A stretch of DNA of 64,000 nucleotides from Peribacillus simplex (GCF_900156045.1 NZ_FTMX01000005.1:248001-312000), one strand, 5' to 3'; positions 10,452-21,363 are shown, counted from the first letter of the stretch. The notes: generated by a model not told the origin, from the letters alone. Translations and numbers: made by a program.

Positions 10452-11078
10452 TCAAAATTCTTTAGAGAAAAATGGAAGGAATAACTTTACCCCACGTTTA
10501 TTAAAAGGTAAACATTTCAAATCTGCAATTAAATGACTTATGTATCCTAATAAACAAGTAGTGAAAATTCCGTCAATCCCCATAAAGGCTTCGAATTGAT
10601 GGGCAATGATGCCAAAGAAAGCGATACCTGCAATCGAATGTGTATAACTTCTATGTGGTGTAAAGGATGCTAGGATAATATAAACGCCTAACAGCCACAG
10701 CCAGCTTTCCTGCAAAGATAAACCGCCGCCTAAAACCGCTAATCCAGTCAAGGTCAGCATATGCCTTTGTCTGATGAAAGATGAAATGATGATGATTCCG
10801 ATTCCTGCCCCTACACCGATCCATTTTTCCGTTTCAGAGCTTACCAAAAGACTATAAATGATCATTAGTATTCCAATCGTTTGTGCTATCGTTCGAATAA
10901 ACTTATGTGAAAAAGTAATCCTATTACTTAACTTCCCATCAATATCCATATCGGGCATAAGGCCTGAAACTCCCCCAATGCCAACCAAGAATAAAGTGGT
11001 GGTTGGATCTGTTTGAAGTGTGTTTGCCGTCAAGAATCCAACTGCTGCCCCTAATGCCATGTGTGCTGTACCGTTCAC
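10452..11078 (-). CDS. YdjM-like membrane metal-dependent hydrolase (DUF457)
   Basis: 208-residue polytopic membrane protein of the YdjM/YfhP family, annotated as membrane-bound metal-dependent hydrolases, with function mostly unknown. It starts MNGTAHMALGAAVGF and has the conserved acidic PDMDID motif near residue 43, a central HRSYTHS motif near residue 143 and the HLIAD motif near residue 187. These His/Asp clusters are the presumed metal site. Five or more hydrophobic segments are visible. The start is GTG with AGGAGAGAG upstream. E. coli ydjM is LexA controlled, and here a LexA-like box lies 47 bases upstream, so damage control is plausible. Monocistronic. Confidence 0.85.
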   Translation of the reverse strand: MNGTAHMALGAAVGFLTANTLQTDPTTTLFLVGIGGVSGLMPDMDIDGKLSNRITFSHKFIRTIAQTIGILMIIYSLLVSSETEKWIGVGAGIGIIIISSFIRQRHMLTLTGLAVLGGGLSLQESWLWLLGVYIILASFTPHRSYTHSIAGIAFFGIIAHQFEAFMGIDGIFTTCLLGYISHLIADLKCLPFNKRGVKLFLPFFSKEF

Positions 11079-11124
11079 TGTCTCTCTCCTGTCCCACTAA
11101 GAAGTAATCTCTGTTCCCAAGAAA

Positions 11125-11138
11125 CGAATGTTTGTTCG
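11125..11138. promoter_or_regulatory. LexA (DinR)-like box
   Basis: CGAATGTTTGTTCG matches the Bacillus LexA consensus CGAAC-N4-GTTCG in all outer positions except one half-site base (T for C). It lies upstream of the YdjM-like gene, a known LexA target family in other bacteria. Confidence 0.5.
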
Positions 11139-11374
11139 AATCCCTGTATTCTAACTATACAATATTTTTGGGGGAATTTCTTTATTTTTTATAAAAAAGC
11201 CATAGTAATCAATAATTTGTGCTTATAAATCCCTCATTCTAAATTAAAATCAATTCTTCTAGAAAGTCTTTAATTGCTTTTTTTAGGTAATTTTCACCGC
11301 AAAATATTTTTCTGTAAATTGTAGTTTTTCATGAAATTTTATCCAAAATATGAATATACTAATCTATAAGGGGA

Positions 11375-11557
11375 GTGATTCAGATAGCTTTTTTAAACGC
11401 CTTCAATAATTTTAAAAACGGGAAAAAGTCCAAGAAAATAAAAAACATGGATTTTCGGGAACAACACGTAAAGAAATCGTCTGAGCTCATTGGTAATAAT
11501 GTAATTGTCCAAAATATAATAAACAATCACCTTTCCAAAAAAAATAACCACTTGTAG
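11375..11557 (+). CDS. Possible 60-residue basic protein
   Basis: Small open frame beginning with GTG and encoding a Lys/Asn-rich peptide (FNNFKNGKKSKKIKN, then a helical stretch to the end). An AAGGGGA sits immediately upstream, too close to the GTG for a normal start, so initiation is doubtful. An intrinsic terminator follows at once on the same strand, which favours a real short transcript. No family recognised. It could equally be a small RNA. Confidence 0.3.
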   Translation: MIQIAFLNAFNNFKNGKKSKKIKNMDFREQHVKKSSELIGNNVIVQNIINNHLSKKNNHL

Positions 11558-11569
11558 GGTGGTTTTTTT
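11545..11569 (+). terminator. Terminator after small plus-strand ORF
   Basis: Stem AACCAC / GTGGTT followed by a run of seven T on the plus strand. Its 3' edge touches the end of the convergent membrane-protein gene. Confidence 0.6.
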
Positions 11570-12479
11570 AATTATTATGGGAAAACGTTTCATTCTTTTC
11601 CAGCTTCTCACTTGCATCGTATATATAGTGATACTGTAAATAGTAATCGTATATGACGTTTTGCAGGATCTTAAGCAGTGATTTATCGAATGTATCGAAT
11701 TCAGTTTGGTAACTATTTAAGACAGTGACAAATTTCCCTTCCATGTTTTCGAAATAATGGATAAGAAAGTTCTTGTAATATTCACTATCACTATTGCTTT
11801 TATTCGTAATGCATGGATCGCCGGTTTGAATGGATTTATCAAGCATCGCTTTGATGGATTTAGGCAGCTTTGCTTTTTTGAACTGGTTCAGGGTATAGAT
11901 ATCATAGGTAAATGAAAGTCCTAATTGATCGGAATAAAAATCTACGGCACAATCCAATGTATAGATTAAGGGGGTTTTAAAGTCCTTGCTATTGGCAATT
12001 TCCTCTGATATCTCCAATTGATATTCCTCAGATGTTAAATACGCAGCAAATTTCATTTTTGAACTGCTCATGCTGAATACCTCATAAACGGCTGCATCTT
12101 GTTTTTCAATTTCAATTTCGATATTAAAAAATTTAAAGTGTTTTAAACGGTAAAAAGCAATCGGTGCTAATAGGAAAAGCAATATCCAAACAAGGTAAAG
12201 AAATAAAGTGTTAAAGATGATTTGATAAAATTCAGACGTAACGATCGGTTCGATGATTAACGATATCAATGTATGTTCAAAGCCCTGAGAAATAGGGGAA
12301 TTTGTGGCAGGATCAATGGCCTCCTCAGGCTTTTTCAAAGTTTGGATACCTAAATGAGCCATTGCAACTAGTGTATAAACAAAAATTAAAATTGTCCCAA
12401 TCACATAAAATTTTGGCATGAATCCTATAATCCTGTCGAAAACAGAAATTCGCTTATCTTTCTGCTCCTCTATAGCCAA
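11568..12479 (-). CDS. Two-span membrane protein of unknown function
   Basis: I chose the TTG at 12479 because AAAAGGAG lies nine bases upstream; a longer frame from 12572 has no ribosome site. The product is about 303 residues. A short polar N-terminus is followed by a membrane segment (YVIGTILIFVYTLVAM) and, after a loop, a second (LYLVWILLFLLAPIAF). A roughly 190-residue polar, acidic C-terminal part without cysteine clusters or recognisable motifs would face the cytosol if both ends are inside. I do not recognise a family. The neighbours are unrelated, and the gene has no visible partner. Confidence 0.65.
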   Translation of the reverse strand: MAIEEQKDKRISVFDRIIGFMPKFYVIGTILIFVYTLVAMAHLGIQTLKKPEEAIDPATNSPISQGFEHTLISLIIEPIVTSEFYQIIFNTLFLYLVWILLFLLAPIAFYRLKHFKFFNIEIEIEKQDAAVYEVFSMSSSKMKFAAYLTSEEYQLEISEEIANSKDFKTPLIYTLDCAVDFYSDQLGLSFTYDIYTLNQFKKAKLPKSIKAMLDKSIQTGDPCITNKSNSDSEYYKNFLIHYFENMEGKFVTVLNSYQTEFDTFDKSLLKILQNVIYDYYLQYHYIYDASEKLEKNETFSHNN

Positions 12480-12721
12480 TGTGGTTGCTCCTTTTAAGAT
12501 TATTAATATCAGGAAAAGTCTACAGGGATTAGAACTTCCTGGAGACTGCCTATTTAATTTATATGTTTGCAATTATGTGAAAATACGTAAAATTCGCATA
12601 ATGATTGACATATTCCAAAATACTTTCGACGTTTTCATTAAAATTAAAAATATTTCGTCGTTAAAAATGCCCAACCTCTTCATTGAAAATGAAAGGATGA
12701 GCAAAAGTTTTGGTGATATAT

Positions 12722-13612
12722 TTAGGACGGCCCCTTTATCGCAAATTCTTCGACCTTCCTTAAAAACAACTCCATGGCTTTCGAGGCTTCGAGGTCCAAT
12801 TTTTTCACGATCGAAAAAGGTCTTATAATGGGTTCATTTTTCAAATGAAAGGTTTTCAATTCATTGGACTTCAGTTCTTTTTGTACAGTCAATCGTGATA
12901 ACAGGGCAATGCCAAGCCCAGCCATCACCGCTTCTTTCACTCCTTGGATACTTGTGAAAATAAAGGTTTTCTTTATATTTAACTCCAGGCTGCTCAGCAG
13001 TTTATCGGAATATGTACGGGTTCCCGATCCTTGCTCCCTAAGCACCCATGTTTGGTTTTGGAGCAATGTGCCCTCGATGAGATCCATCTGTGAAAGTGGA
13101 TGAACCGGGGGGACGACGACAATCATCTCATCATTCATGAATGGTCTGACATCAATATCTTTATAATCCGTTTCACCTTCAATCAAGCCTATATCAAGCT
13201 TATTCGAACGTATTCCTTGTATGACTTCATTAGAATTCGAGATGATGATTTGTATGTCCACCATCGGGTATTGAGCCGCAAATTCCGCTAAAACTTTTGG
13301 AAGGTAGTATTCCCCTATCGTGAAGCTTGCACCTATTTTCATCGATCCGCTAACCACGTTATTAAATTCATTAATTTCTCTTATTGCTGTCTCATAATGA
13401 TCAAGCATTTGCTTAGCATGTCTATACAAAATTTTTCCTGGCTCTGTTATTTGTACTTGTTTGGGAGAACGATAAATTAATTTCGTTCCTAACTCATTTT
13501 CCAGATTTCTTATGTGAAGACTGACTCCTGGCTGCGACAAGTTCAGAATGTCCCCTGCTCTTGAAAAGTTTTTCTGTTCGATTACGGTGACGAATACTTT
13601 TAACGGATCCAT
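12722..13612 (-). CDS. LysR-type transcriptional regulator (YeiE/CysL-like)
   Basis: 296 residues. The winged helix-turn-helix occupies residues 1-60 (FVTVIEQKNFSRAGDILNLSQPGVSLHIRNLE), followed by the helical linker and a two-lobed effector-binding domain (residues 90-290). It is divergent from the YeiH-type transporter, 125 bases apart, the classic layout in which a LysR protein controls the neighbour and itself. In E. coli the same pairing is YeiE/YeiH, and in B. subtilis the relative CysL controls sulfite reductase. A sulfur-related effector is therefore possible but not shown. The start is ATG with GGGAGGT upstream. Confidence 0.88.
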   Translation of the reverse strand: MDPLKVFVTVIEQKNFSRAGDILNLSQPGVSLHIRNLENELGTKLIYRSPKQVQITEPGKILYRHAKQMLDHYETAIREINEFNNVVSGSMKIGASFTIGEYYLPKVLAEFAAQYPMVDIQIIISNSNEVIQGIRSNKLDIGLIEGETDYKDIDVRPFMNDEMIVVVPPVHPLSQMDLIEGTLLQNQTWVLREQGSGTRTYSDKLLSSLELNIKKTFIFTSIQGVKEAVMAGLGIALLSRLTVQKELKSNELKTFHLKNEPIIRPFSIVKKLDLEASKAMELFLRKVEEFAIKGPS

Positions 13613-13737
13613 GGTTACCTCCCTTATTTACCTATGTGTTTCATTTTATCATAAGTAAAAGTAATCTTTGAAATAGCAAAAATATATTTCACTTATTTTT
13701 AATTTAGATTTAAAGTTAAGGCATCAACAAAGATGGA

Positions 13738-14772
13738 GTGATCACACTGGAACAAACAAACGTCGAAACTAAAAAACTTGGATTTACAAAAGGAATAGCA
13801 TTGACTTTGCTAATTGCCATTGCTGCAAAATACTTAGCAGAGCTTCCATTCCTTCATATAATGGGACAGTTAGTCATTGCGATACTGATTGGTGTTGTTT
13901 GGAAAGCGATCATTGGCGTCCCAGCTTACACCGTTGCAGGGACAAATTATTCAAGTAAAGTCCTTTTGAGGATGGGCATTATCTTATTGGGAATGCGCCT
14001 GAACCTAAAGGATATATTTAATGCCGGTCCGAAAACATTTGCAGTGGGTGCCATTTGTCTTGTATTTGCTATATTGGTAGTTTATGGATTTACCCGTCTT
14101 TTTAAAGTTGAGAAAAAGCTAGGCATATTGACAGCTTGCGGAACGGGAATTTGTGGAGCTGCTGCCATCCTGGCAATTTCCTCCCAAATAAAAGCAAAAG
14201 AAAAAGATACAGCAATAGCCGTAGCGACGGTTGCTGTTTTGGGTACAACCTTCACTTTCGGTTATACAATCCTATATCCATTATTGGAGTTATCCGATCA
14301 TGGATATGGTATATTCTCGGGAGCGACACTCCATGAAATCGCTCACGTGATCGCTGCAGCGGCGCCAGGGGGAAATGAGGCAGTCGACTTGGCAGTCGTG
14401 GTCAAATTGACCAGGGTGGCCCTGCTCATTCCCGTTGCCATTTTAATCGGTTTCATCATGAATTGGAAAGATCGATCAAGAGATAACGGAAAGAAATTTA
14501 CCTGGAAGTCCATTCAAATACCTTGGTTTATTTTTGGATTTTTGTTAATGAGTGCCCTCTATTCTACTGGTGCAGTTCCTGAACCCATAGCCGATAAAAT
14601 TGTTATGCTTTCCTATATCCTCATGGCTATGTCCATGGCAGGACTAGGATTGAATATTGACCTCGTAACCTTTAGAAAATATGGCGGTAAACCTTTTATA
14701 GCTGGACTGATCGGCTCTATATTATTGACTTGTCTCGGGTATGTATTAGTTCAGGTTTTCCATTTAAATTAA
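13738..14772 (+). CDS. yeiH: YeiH family (UPF0324) putative sulfate exporter
   Basis: 344-residue integral membrane protein with about nine to ten hydrophobic segments. Family motifs visible are GTNYSSKVLLRMGIILLGMRLN near residues 62-83, CGTGICGAAAI near residue 135 and HEIAHVIAAA near residue 200. The family is annotated as putative sulfate exporter, and the transported species is not firmly established. A GTG at 13738 fits the frame, but GGAG overlaps that codon; a CTG nine bases downstream would have ideal spacing, so the exact start is open. It is divergent from the LysR regulator and shares a bidirectional terminator with speD. Confidence 0.85.
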   Translation: MITLEQTNVETKKLGFTKGIALTLLIAIAAKYLAELPFLHIMGQLVIAILIGVVWKAIIGVPAYTVAGTNYSSKVLLRMGIILLGMRLNLKDIFNAGPKTFAVGAICLVFAILVVYGFTRLFKVEKKLGILTACGTGICGAAAILAISSQIKAKEKDTAIAVATVAVLGTTFTFGYTILYPLLELSDHGYGIFSGATLHEIAHVIAAAAPGGNEAVDLAVVVKLTRVALLIPVAILIGFIMNWKDRSRDNGKKFTWKSIQIPWFIFGFLLMSALYSTGAVPEPIADKIVMLSYILMAMSMAGLGLNIDLVTFRKYGGKPFIAGLIGSILLTCLGYVLVQVFHLN

Positions 14773-14783
14773 CTTTTCAATTA

Positions 14784-14819
14784 AAACAAGCATCCCTTAA
14801 TCGGCATGCTTGTTTTTTT
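14784..14819. terminator. Bidirectional terminator between yeiH and speD
   Basis: Stem ACAAGCAT / ATGCTTGT with T runs on both strands. The last codons of speD lie inside the hairpin. Confidence 0.8.
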
Positions 14820-15633
14820 CTATCGGATGTGGAACATTGGCACCGTAAAAAATTTCATCCATCTCCGTTCGAAGCCTTTCTATAATTTCTTGCCTTTCCT
14901 CTTTATTCAGCTTTTCCTCTGTATAGCCGAATAGGTAATTATTAATTTCGAATCTTTTCAGCTTACATTTTGTATGGAATATATTTTCCTGGTATACATT
15001 CACATCTATCATGTCATATAAACCCTTCACTTCATCAGGAATATAGTTTTGAATGGAATTAATATCGTGATCAATGAACAATTTCCGCCCATCTTTATCT
15101 CTTGTAAAGCCTCTTACTCGGTAATCGATCGTGATAATGTCGGTATCGAAGGAATGAATGAGATAATTAAGGGCTTTAAGAGGTGATATTTCCCCACAAG
15201 TAGAGACGTCGATATCGGCCCTGAATGTGCTAATGCCTTCATTTGGATGGAATTCAGGGTATGTATGTACGGTAATATGGCTTTTATCGAGTTGCATGAC
15301 CACATTATCAGGTAAAGGTCCTGGTGATTCTTCATAAGTTCCCGTAGGTACTTCTACGACAGGACCTTCCGAAACAAGAATGGTTACACTTGCGCCTTGA
15401 GGGACATAATCCTGTTTGGCCGTATTTAAAACATGTGCTCCAATTAAATCAGAAACATTGTGCAAGATCTTCGAAAGCCGCTCTGCATTATATTGTTCAT
15501 CGATATAATCCAGGTAGGCCTCTCTCTCTTCCCTCGTTTTTGTGTAACAAATATCATACATATTAAAGCTTAAAGATTTCGTAAGATTATTAAAGCCATG
15601 AAGTTCAATACGCTGCTCCGGTGTAAGTTTCAT
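14797..15633 (-). CDS. speD: S-adenosylmethionine decarboxylase proenzyme
   Basis: Makes decarboxylated S-adenosylmethionine, the aminopropyl donor for spermidine. At 278 residues this is the long, E. coli-type enzyme and not the roughly 125-residue B. subtilis SpeH type. Strongly conserved blocks are [13 protein letters not shown] near the N-terminus, the self-cleavage site [13 protein letters not shown] (between Lys117 and Ser118, giving the pyruvoyl serine) and [17 protein letters not shown] with the processing Cys. The ATG follows AAGGGGAATC. No speE is adjacent. Single gene with its 3' end inside a shared terminator. Confidence 0.95.
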   Translation of the reverse strand: MKLTPEQRIELHGFNNLTKSLSFNMYDICYTKTREEREAYLDYIDEQYNAERLSKILHNVSDLIGAHVLNTAKQDYVPQGASVTILVSEGPVVEVPTGTYEESPGPLPDNVVMQLDKSHITVHTYPEFHPNEGISTFRADIDVSTCGEISPLKALNYLIHSFDTDIITIDYRVRGFTRDKDGRKLFIDHDINSIQNYIPDEVKGLYDMIDVNVYQENIFHTKCKLKRFEINNYLFGYTEEKLNKEERQEIIERLRTEMDEIFYGANVPHPIEKNKHAD

Positions 15634-15756
15634 GATTGATTCCCCTTATATTTTTTTACGACTACCCTTATAGTTACCCTTTTTCTGAAATAAAAAACTA
15701 AGTCTGCCAGTCTGGGCTTCCGACTTCTCATCGGTAATTGTCATTTCTGGCCATGG

Positions 15757-15790
15757 AAAAGCCATTGCATTAACATGCAATGGCTTTTTT
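15757..15790 (-). terminator. opuC operon terminator
   Basis: Perfect stem AAAAGCCATTGCAT / ATGCAATGGCTTTT with a short loop directly after the opuCD stop codon. Confidence 0.88.
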
Positions 15791-15793
15791 GGT

Positions 15794-16456
15794 TTAGGCA
15801 GTATGAATTTTTTTCTTTTTTATCGGTGAAAGAATTCGTTCCAGCCAGCCGAGTATAAGATCTGAGAGAATGGCCATCAATGCCGTCGGAATAGCTCCTG
15901 CAAGTATGATTGCCGTCCCATTTGAAGCATTCGTTCCCCTGACAATGATATCCCCCAGTCCGCCTGCGCCTACGAATGTACCGACCGCGGTTACTCCAAT
16001 GGCAACGACAAGCGCTGTACGTAAGCCAGCCATGATGACAGACAGAGATAATGGCAGTTCGACCATTCTTAGTAACTGGAGCTTAGTCATCCCCATTGCC
16101 TTGCCAGATTCTAAATAAGCATGATCTATACTTGTAATTCCGACATAAGTGTTCCTCAAGATTGGCAGTAAGGAATATAAAAACAATGATAAGATAACCG
16201 TATTTGTTCCTAACCCCATTACTAGCATCAGGAGAGCGAGCATAGCCAATGCTGGTGTGGTTTGTATGACATTCGTTATCGAAAAAACCCAATTGCTCAA
16301 TTTCTTTTGTTTCGCGATGAAAATGCCTATCGGGATGGCTACAATTGCTGCAAATAAAACTCCATAGGCGGACATTAAAAAGTGACGATAAAATTCAGTT
16401 AGTACATACATCCAATTTTGGGAATAATAAGTTCCCAGCTGTTGCAAGGTTTCCAT
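15794..16456 (-). CDS. opuCD: Osmoprotectant ABC transporter permease OpuCD
   Basis: 220-residue permease of the glycine betaine/carnitine/choline importer. About six membrane spans and the ABC permease EAA-type loop are visible (LESGKAMGMTKLQLLRMVELPLSLSVIMAG near residues 115-145). It is last in the four-gene operon, with the ATG behind GGGAGGTG 17 bases after opuCC. It pairs with OpuCB to form the membrane channel energised by OpuCA. Confidence 0.93.
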   Translation of the reverse strand: METLQQLGTYYSQNWMYVLTEFYRHFLMSAYGVLFAAIVAIPIGIFIAKQKKLSNWVFSITNVIQTTPALAMLALLMLVMGLGTNTVILSLFLYSLLPILRNTYVGITSIDHAYLESGKAMGMTKLQLLRMVELPLSLSVIMAGLRTALVVAIGVTAVGTFVGAGGLGDIIVRGTNASNGTAIILAGAIPTALMAILSDLILGWLERILSPIKKKKIHTA

Positions 16457-16473
16457 TAGTGTGCACCTCCCAT

Positions 16474-18056
<1,583 letters not shown>

Positions 18057-18068
18057 CTCATTCACCTC

Positions 18069-19223
18069 CTAAATCATTTCTGCCATTTCTTCCATTTGAT
18101 CTTCTTCTTCTCCCCATATGCTGTCATATACGATGTCCACCAATGTAGCCCTAGTTACGATTCCGACCAAATGTTTATTGTGGTCAACTACCGGCACGTA
18201 TTTGAACCCTCTTTTTAAAATCTTCTGAACGGAATCGCGGATTAAAGTATCCTGTTTCACTGAATAGACTTCAGTATTGATGACTTCACTGATAAATTTA
18301 GCCTTTTTTCGATATTCACTGATCGTTTCAACGTCCACGAACCCTTTCAACACATTTTGCTCATCGACCACAAGTAGAGAATCTACCCTTTTCTCGCGCA
18401 TGATCGTAATAGCATCTGTAAGGGATTTTTCCTCTGTAATGGATATTGGATTTCGACTCATGATTTGTTCAACCAACTCAACATTCGGTCTTGTTTGAAG
18501 CAGGCGATCTTTGCCGATGAATTCTTCCACAAACTCATTGGCTGGGTTTCTGAGGATTTCATCCGGTGTTCCCACTTGGACGATTTCACCAGCTTTTAAG
18601 ATGACGATCCTGTCGGCTAGCTTAATGGCTTCATCCATATCATGGGTAACAAAAACGATTGTTTTATCAAGTGTGCGCTGTAAATTTTTAAATTCCTCCT
18701 GAAGGGCATCGCGGGTGATCGGATCTAGTGCGCCAAAAGGTTCATCCATTAAAATGAGTGGAGGATTGGAAGCAAGTGCTCTGAGAACGCCTATCCTTTG
18801 TTGCTGCCCGCCGCTCAATTCGTAAGGATACCTTTCCAGGTATTCAGGTCCCATATCGACAAGCTGAAGCAATTCCAATGCGCGTTCCTTTTTCTTCTGT
18901 TCACTCCATTTAAGAAGTTTTGGAACGAGGGTGATATTTTCAAGAATCGTCATGTGAGGGAAAAGTCCGATCTGCTGGATAACGTACCCGATCTGTCTTC
19001 TTAGCTCGACTGGATCTTTATCCATGATGTTGTCACCATTAATAAGTATCTTGCCTTCCGACGGTTCGATAAGACGGTTAATCATTTTCATAGTCGTTGT
19101 CTTACCGCATCCACTCGGACCAATAAAGCAAATGAATTCCCCTTTTTTAATATCCAATGATATATTTTTTACAGCTTTCTTTCCTCCCTTATAGATTTTC
19201 GATACATTTTCGATCTTTAACAT
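18069..19223 (-). CDS. opuCA: Osmoprotectant ABC transporter ATP-binding protein OpuCA
   Basis: ATPase of the OpuC importer, about 384 residues. The start is ATG 19223, preceded by GGAGGTGCTTGTT; upstream in-frame codons lack a ribosome site. The ABC domain has Walker A GPSGCGKTT (residues 35-43), signature LSGGQQQR (137-144) and Walker B LILMDEP (156-162). Two CBS domains follow (roughly 250-375), which in this family sense ionic strength. It is the first gene of the opuCA-CB-CC-CD operon. A sigma-B-type promoter precedes it. No OpcR/GbsR-type repressor is adjacent. Confidence 0.95.
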   Translation of the reverse strand: MLKIENVSKIYKGGKKAVKNISLDIKKGEFICFIGPSGCGKTTTMKMINRLIEPSEGKILINGDNIMDKDPVELRRQIGYVIQQIGLFPHMTILENITLVPKLLKWSEQKKKERALELLQLVDMGPEYLERYPYELSGGQQQRIGVLRALASNPPLILMDEPFGALDPITRDALQEEFKNLQRTLDKTIVFVTHDMDEAIKLADRIVILKAGEIVQVGTPDEILRNPANEFVEEFIGKDRLLQTRPNVELVEQIMSRNPISITEEKSLTDAITIMREKRVDSLLVVDEQNVLKGFVDVETISEYRKKAKFISEVINTEVYSVKQDTLIRDSVQKILKRGFKYVPVVDHNKHLVGIVTRATLVDIVYDSIWGEEEDQMEEMAEMI

Positions 19224-19297
19224 AACAAGCACCTCCATCATTCGCATACAATTACAAATTTTACAAATATATTAATTTTTCATTTGCACAGTCTTTA

Positions 19298-19323
19298 GTA
19301 CCCATAAAGCAAACTGTATAAAC
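19298..19323 (-). promoter_or_regulatory. Putative sigma-B promoter of the opuC operon
   Basis: On the minus strand GTTTAT (19323-19318), a 14-bp spacer and GGGTAC (19303-19298) match the sigma-B consensus GTTTAA-N12-15-GGGTAT at ten of twelve positions. The -10 ends about 75 bases before the opuCA start. In Listeria opuC is known to be sigma-B dependent. Confidence 0.6.
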
Positions 19324-19360
19324 CTTTTAGTTCGTTGGAATTATATTGAATAAATGGGAT

Positions 19361-19393
19361 AAAAAAACTACCTCATTTTAAAGTGAGGTAGTT
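19361..19393 (-). terminator. Terminator after acyl-CoA dehydrogenase gene
   Basis: Stem AACTACCTCA / TGAGGTAGTT followed on the minus strand by seven T, 27 bases past the stop codon. Confidence 0.85.
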
Positions 19394-19419
19394 GCATGAT
19401 TTAAAAAACTAAAGTTGAA

Positions 19420-20595
19420 TTAAAACCCAATATTTTTAGCAATCAGGGTTTTTACGGTTTCGTCTGTCCCTGTAAAGAATTTTGTCAAAGGAATGTCCCG
19501 GTGACGCCGGGCAATTTTATCGTCACCCATATTTCCGTAGCCATCATGTAATTGCATGCACTTATCGGATATTCGCTTAGACATCTCCGTTATCCAATAT
19601 TTAGCCATCGATACTTCAGCTATGATTTTCTCCCCAGTCATATGTTTAAGAATCAACCCATCAACAAACGTTCTTCCCAGATGAATATCTGTCGCTATTT
19701 CAGCAATGGTAAACTGTGCATTTTTCAATTTACTTATTTTCTTATCAAATGCTTTTCGTCCTCTTATAAAATTCATCGTTAATTGAAGCATATCTTTCGC
19801 TGCCATTAAAGACCCGATTGCACACATTAGTCTTTCCTGCTGCAGTTTTTGCATGATATAAGAAAGACCCTTCCCTTCCTCCCCAATGAGGTTGCCAACA
19901 GGAACTGAAGCATCATCGAAAAATAGTTCGGCTGTGTCTGGGCATCCTTGTCCTGTTTTACCAAGCTTTCTTCCCCGTGAAATTCCTGGCGTATCTTTAT
20001 CAATAATCAGCAAACTGATTCCGTTTTGGGAAGGAACTGTATTAGGATCCGTTTTGCATGCCACTATCATGAAGTCGGCTTTAAAGCCATTTGTGACAAA
20101 TGTTTTGGCTCCATTGAGTATATAATACCCATCTTTCTTGATCGCTGTGGTTTGAATATCCCCTAATTCCGAACCCATTCCCGGCTCTGTCAATGCAAAG
20201 GCTGAAATCAATTCACCTGTAATGAACTTTGGTAAATATCTTTGTTTCTGATCTCTTGTTCCGAATGAGGCAATATAAGGGGCTATAACATCAGAATGAA
20301 TGGATATTCCTCTTAACACTGATCCAACCAATTCCAATTCCTCTGCCAGCACAACTGAATAGCCAAAATCTGCTCCTATTCCACCGAATTCCACATCAAG
20401 CCATGGACATAAAAATCCATTATCTCCAATCTTTTTCCAAAATGAGCGAGGTATCCCCCCCTCCTTGTCCCATTGATCATAAAAGGGGACAGCCTCCTTG
20501 GCGAGAAATTCACAAATTGATTGTTTAAATAATAAGTGTTCTTCCTTTAGGAAGGAACGAGAATCATCCTTATTGATTGCCATCGTGCTAACCAT
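19420..20595 (-). CDS. Acyl-CoA dehydrogenase family protein
   Basis: FAD-dependent flavoenzyme, 391 residues, that introduces an alpha-beta double bond into an acyl-CoA. Family features are the N-terminal helical domain (FLAKEAVPFYDQWDKEGGIP), the substrate/FAD loop ALTEPGMGSELGDIQT near residues 134-149, and the C-terminal helical bundle with QLHDGYGNMGDDKIARRHRD, where IHGGYG is usual. Length is typical. The acyl chain specificity cannot be told. It stands alone, without thiolase or electron-transfer flavoprotein genes, so it may serve a specialised degradation route. ATG 20595 has GGAGG eight bases upstream. Confidence 0.88.
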   Translation of the reverse strand: MVSTMAINKDDSRSFLKEEHLLFKQSICEFLAKEAVPFYDQWDKEGGIPRSFWKKIGDNGFLCPWLDVEFGGIGADFGYSVVLAEELELVGSVLRGISIHSDVIAPYIASFGTRDQKQRYLPKFITGELISAFALTEPGMGSELGDIQTTAIKKDGYYILNGAKTFVTNGFKADFMIVACKTDPNTVPSQNGISLLIIDKDTPGISRGRKLGKTGQGCPDTAELFFDDASVPVGNLIGEEGKGLSYIMQKLQQERLMCAIGSLMAAKDMLQLTMNFIRGRKAFDKKISKLKNAQFTIAEIATDIHLGRTFVDGLILKHMTGEKIIAEVSMAKYWITEMSKRISDKCMQLHDGYGNMGDDKIARRHRDIPLTKFFTGTDETVKTLIAKNIGF

Positions 20596-21002
20596 ATGTT
20601 AAACCTCCATTCTCTAACGATTTGGACTTATAATCCACTAACATGATCAAGTTAAATACCTCGATGTAAACGGTTACAAAAACAAATATTATTCTTTTAA
20701 AATGACCCACAATATTCTTGTTCAACAAAAGTATTGAATTCCCTTTTAATTATCTATTTTTTACCATTACAAATCTTGGTTACTTATTACTTAACTGCTT
20801 TGAATATGGGTTTATCATATATTCTGTCGAGGTTATTTTTGAAATATATTTTGTATTAATTTAACAAAAATTCCTTTTTAATTGCATATTAAAATGGGGC
20901 TTTAACAGAGGCTGTTAAAACAATAAACCAACTGAAAGGATGTCAATATCTTTGTTTGTTCTTCTTTGCTTATCAACCAGTTCCCCTGTCCCTTCCGATC
21001 GT
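20596..21002. other. Intergenic decay region
   Basis: About 400 AT-rich bases upstream of the acyl-CoA dehydrogenase. The promoter of that gene should be here. I see no credible gene. Confidence 0.4.
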
Positions 21003-21119
21003 GTTATACGATATCTAAGTCCCAACCAACCTCCAACATTTTTTTACAAGCAGGGGGCGGACAGTTTCTTCACGAAATCATGTCGCACGCACCCGTACGA
21101 CCCGTCCTGGCTACTGCTA
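21003..21119. repeat. Degenerate repeat, copy E
   Basis: Shares with 36413-36516 the ordered blocks GTTATACGA, ATCTAAGTCCCA, GGACAGTTT, CTTCACG, CACGCACCCGTA and CTGGCTA, separated by small insertions and deletions. Neither copy has a long frame. Origin unknown; I suspect decayed copies of one mobile or structured element. Confidence 0.55.
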
Positions 21120-21144
21120 TATATTAGAATTTATTTTTTAAAAA

Positions 21145-21363
21145 GGCTCTTTTCGTAAAGATTGTTGTTTTTAAAATGAAACGATTTAAGGTTGATTGAA
21201 GCGGAAGTGCGAGACTCCTGCGGGAGCAGCGGGACAGGTGAGACCCCACAGGCGTTTACGCCGAGGAGGCTCACCGCCCGCCCCGCGGAAAGCGAGCATC
21301 TGGAGGGGAAATCAACCACACCGCTTTACTTGGTAAATAGCAACAAAGTATGCGAAAACAGCC
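21145..21363 (-). mobile_element. MITE-like 219-bp element, copy 2
   Basis: Inverted copy of the element at 5967-6185, the same 219-bp length, with the same terminal repeats (GGCTCTTTTCGTAAA at the left, complement GGCTGTTTTCGCATA at the right) and the same GC-rich core. Only a few substitutions separate the copies, so spread or gene conversion is recent compared with the surrounding decay. I see no clear target duplication here. Confidence 0.75.
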
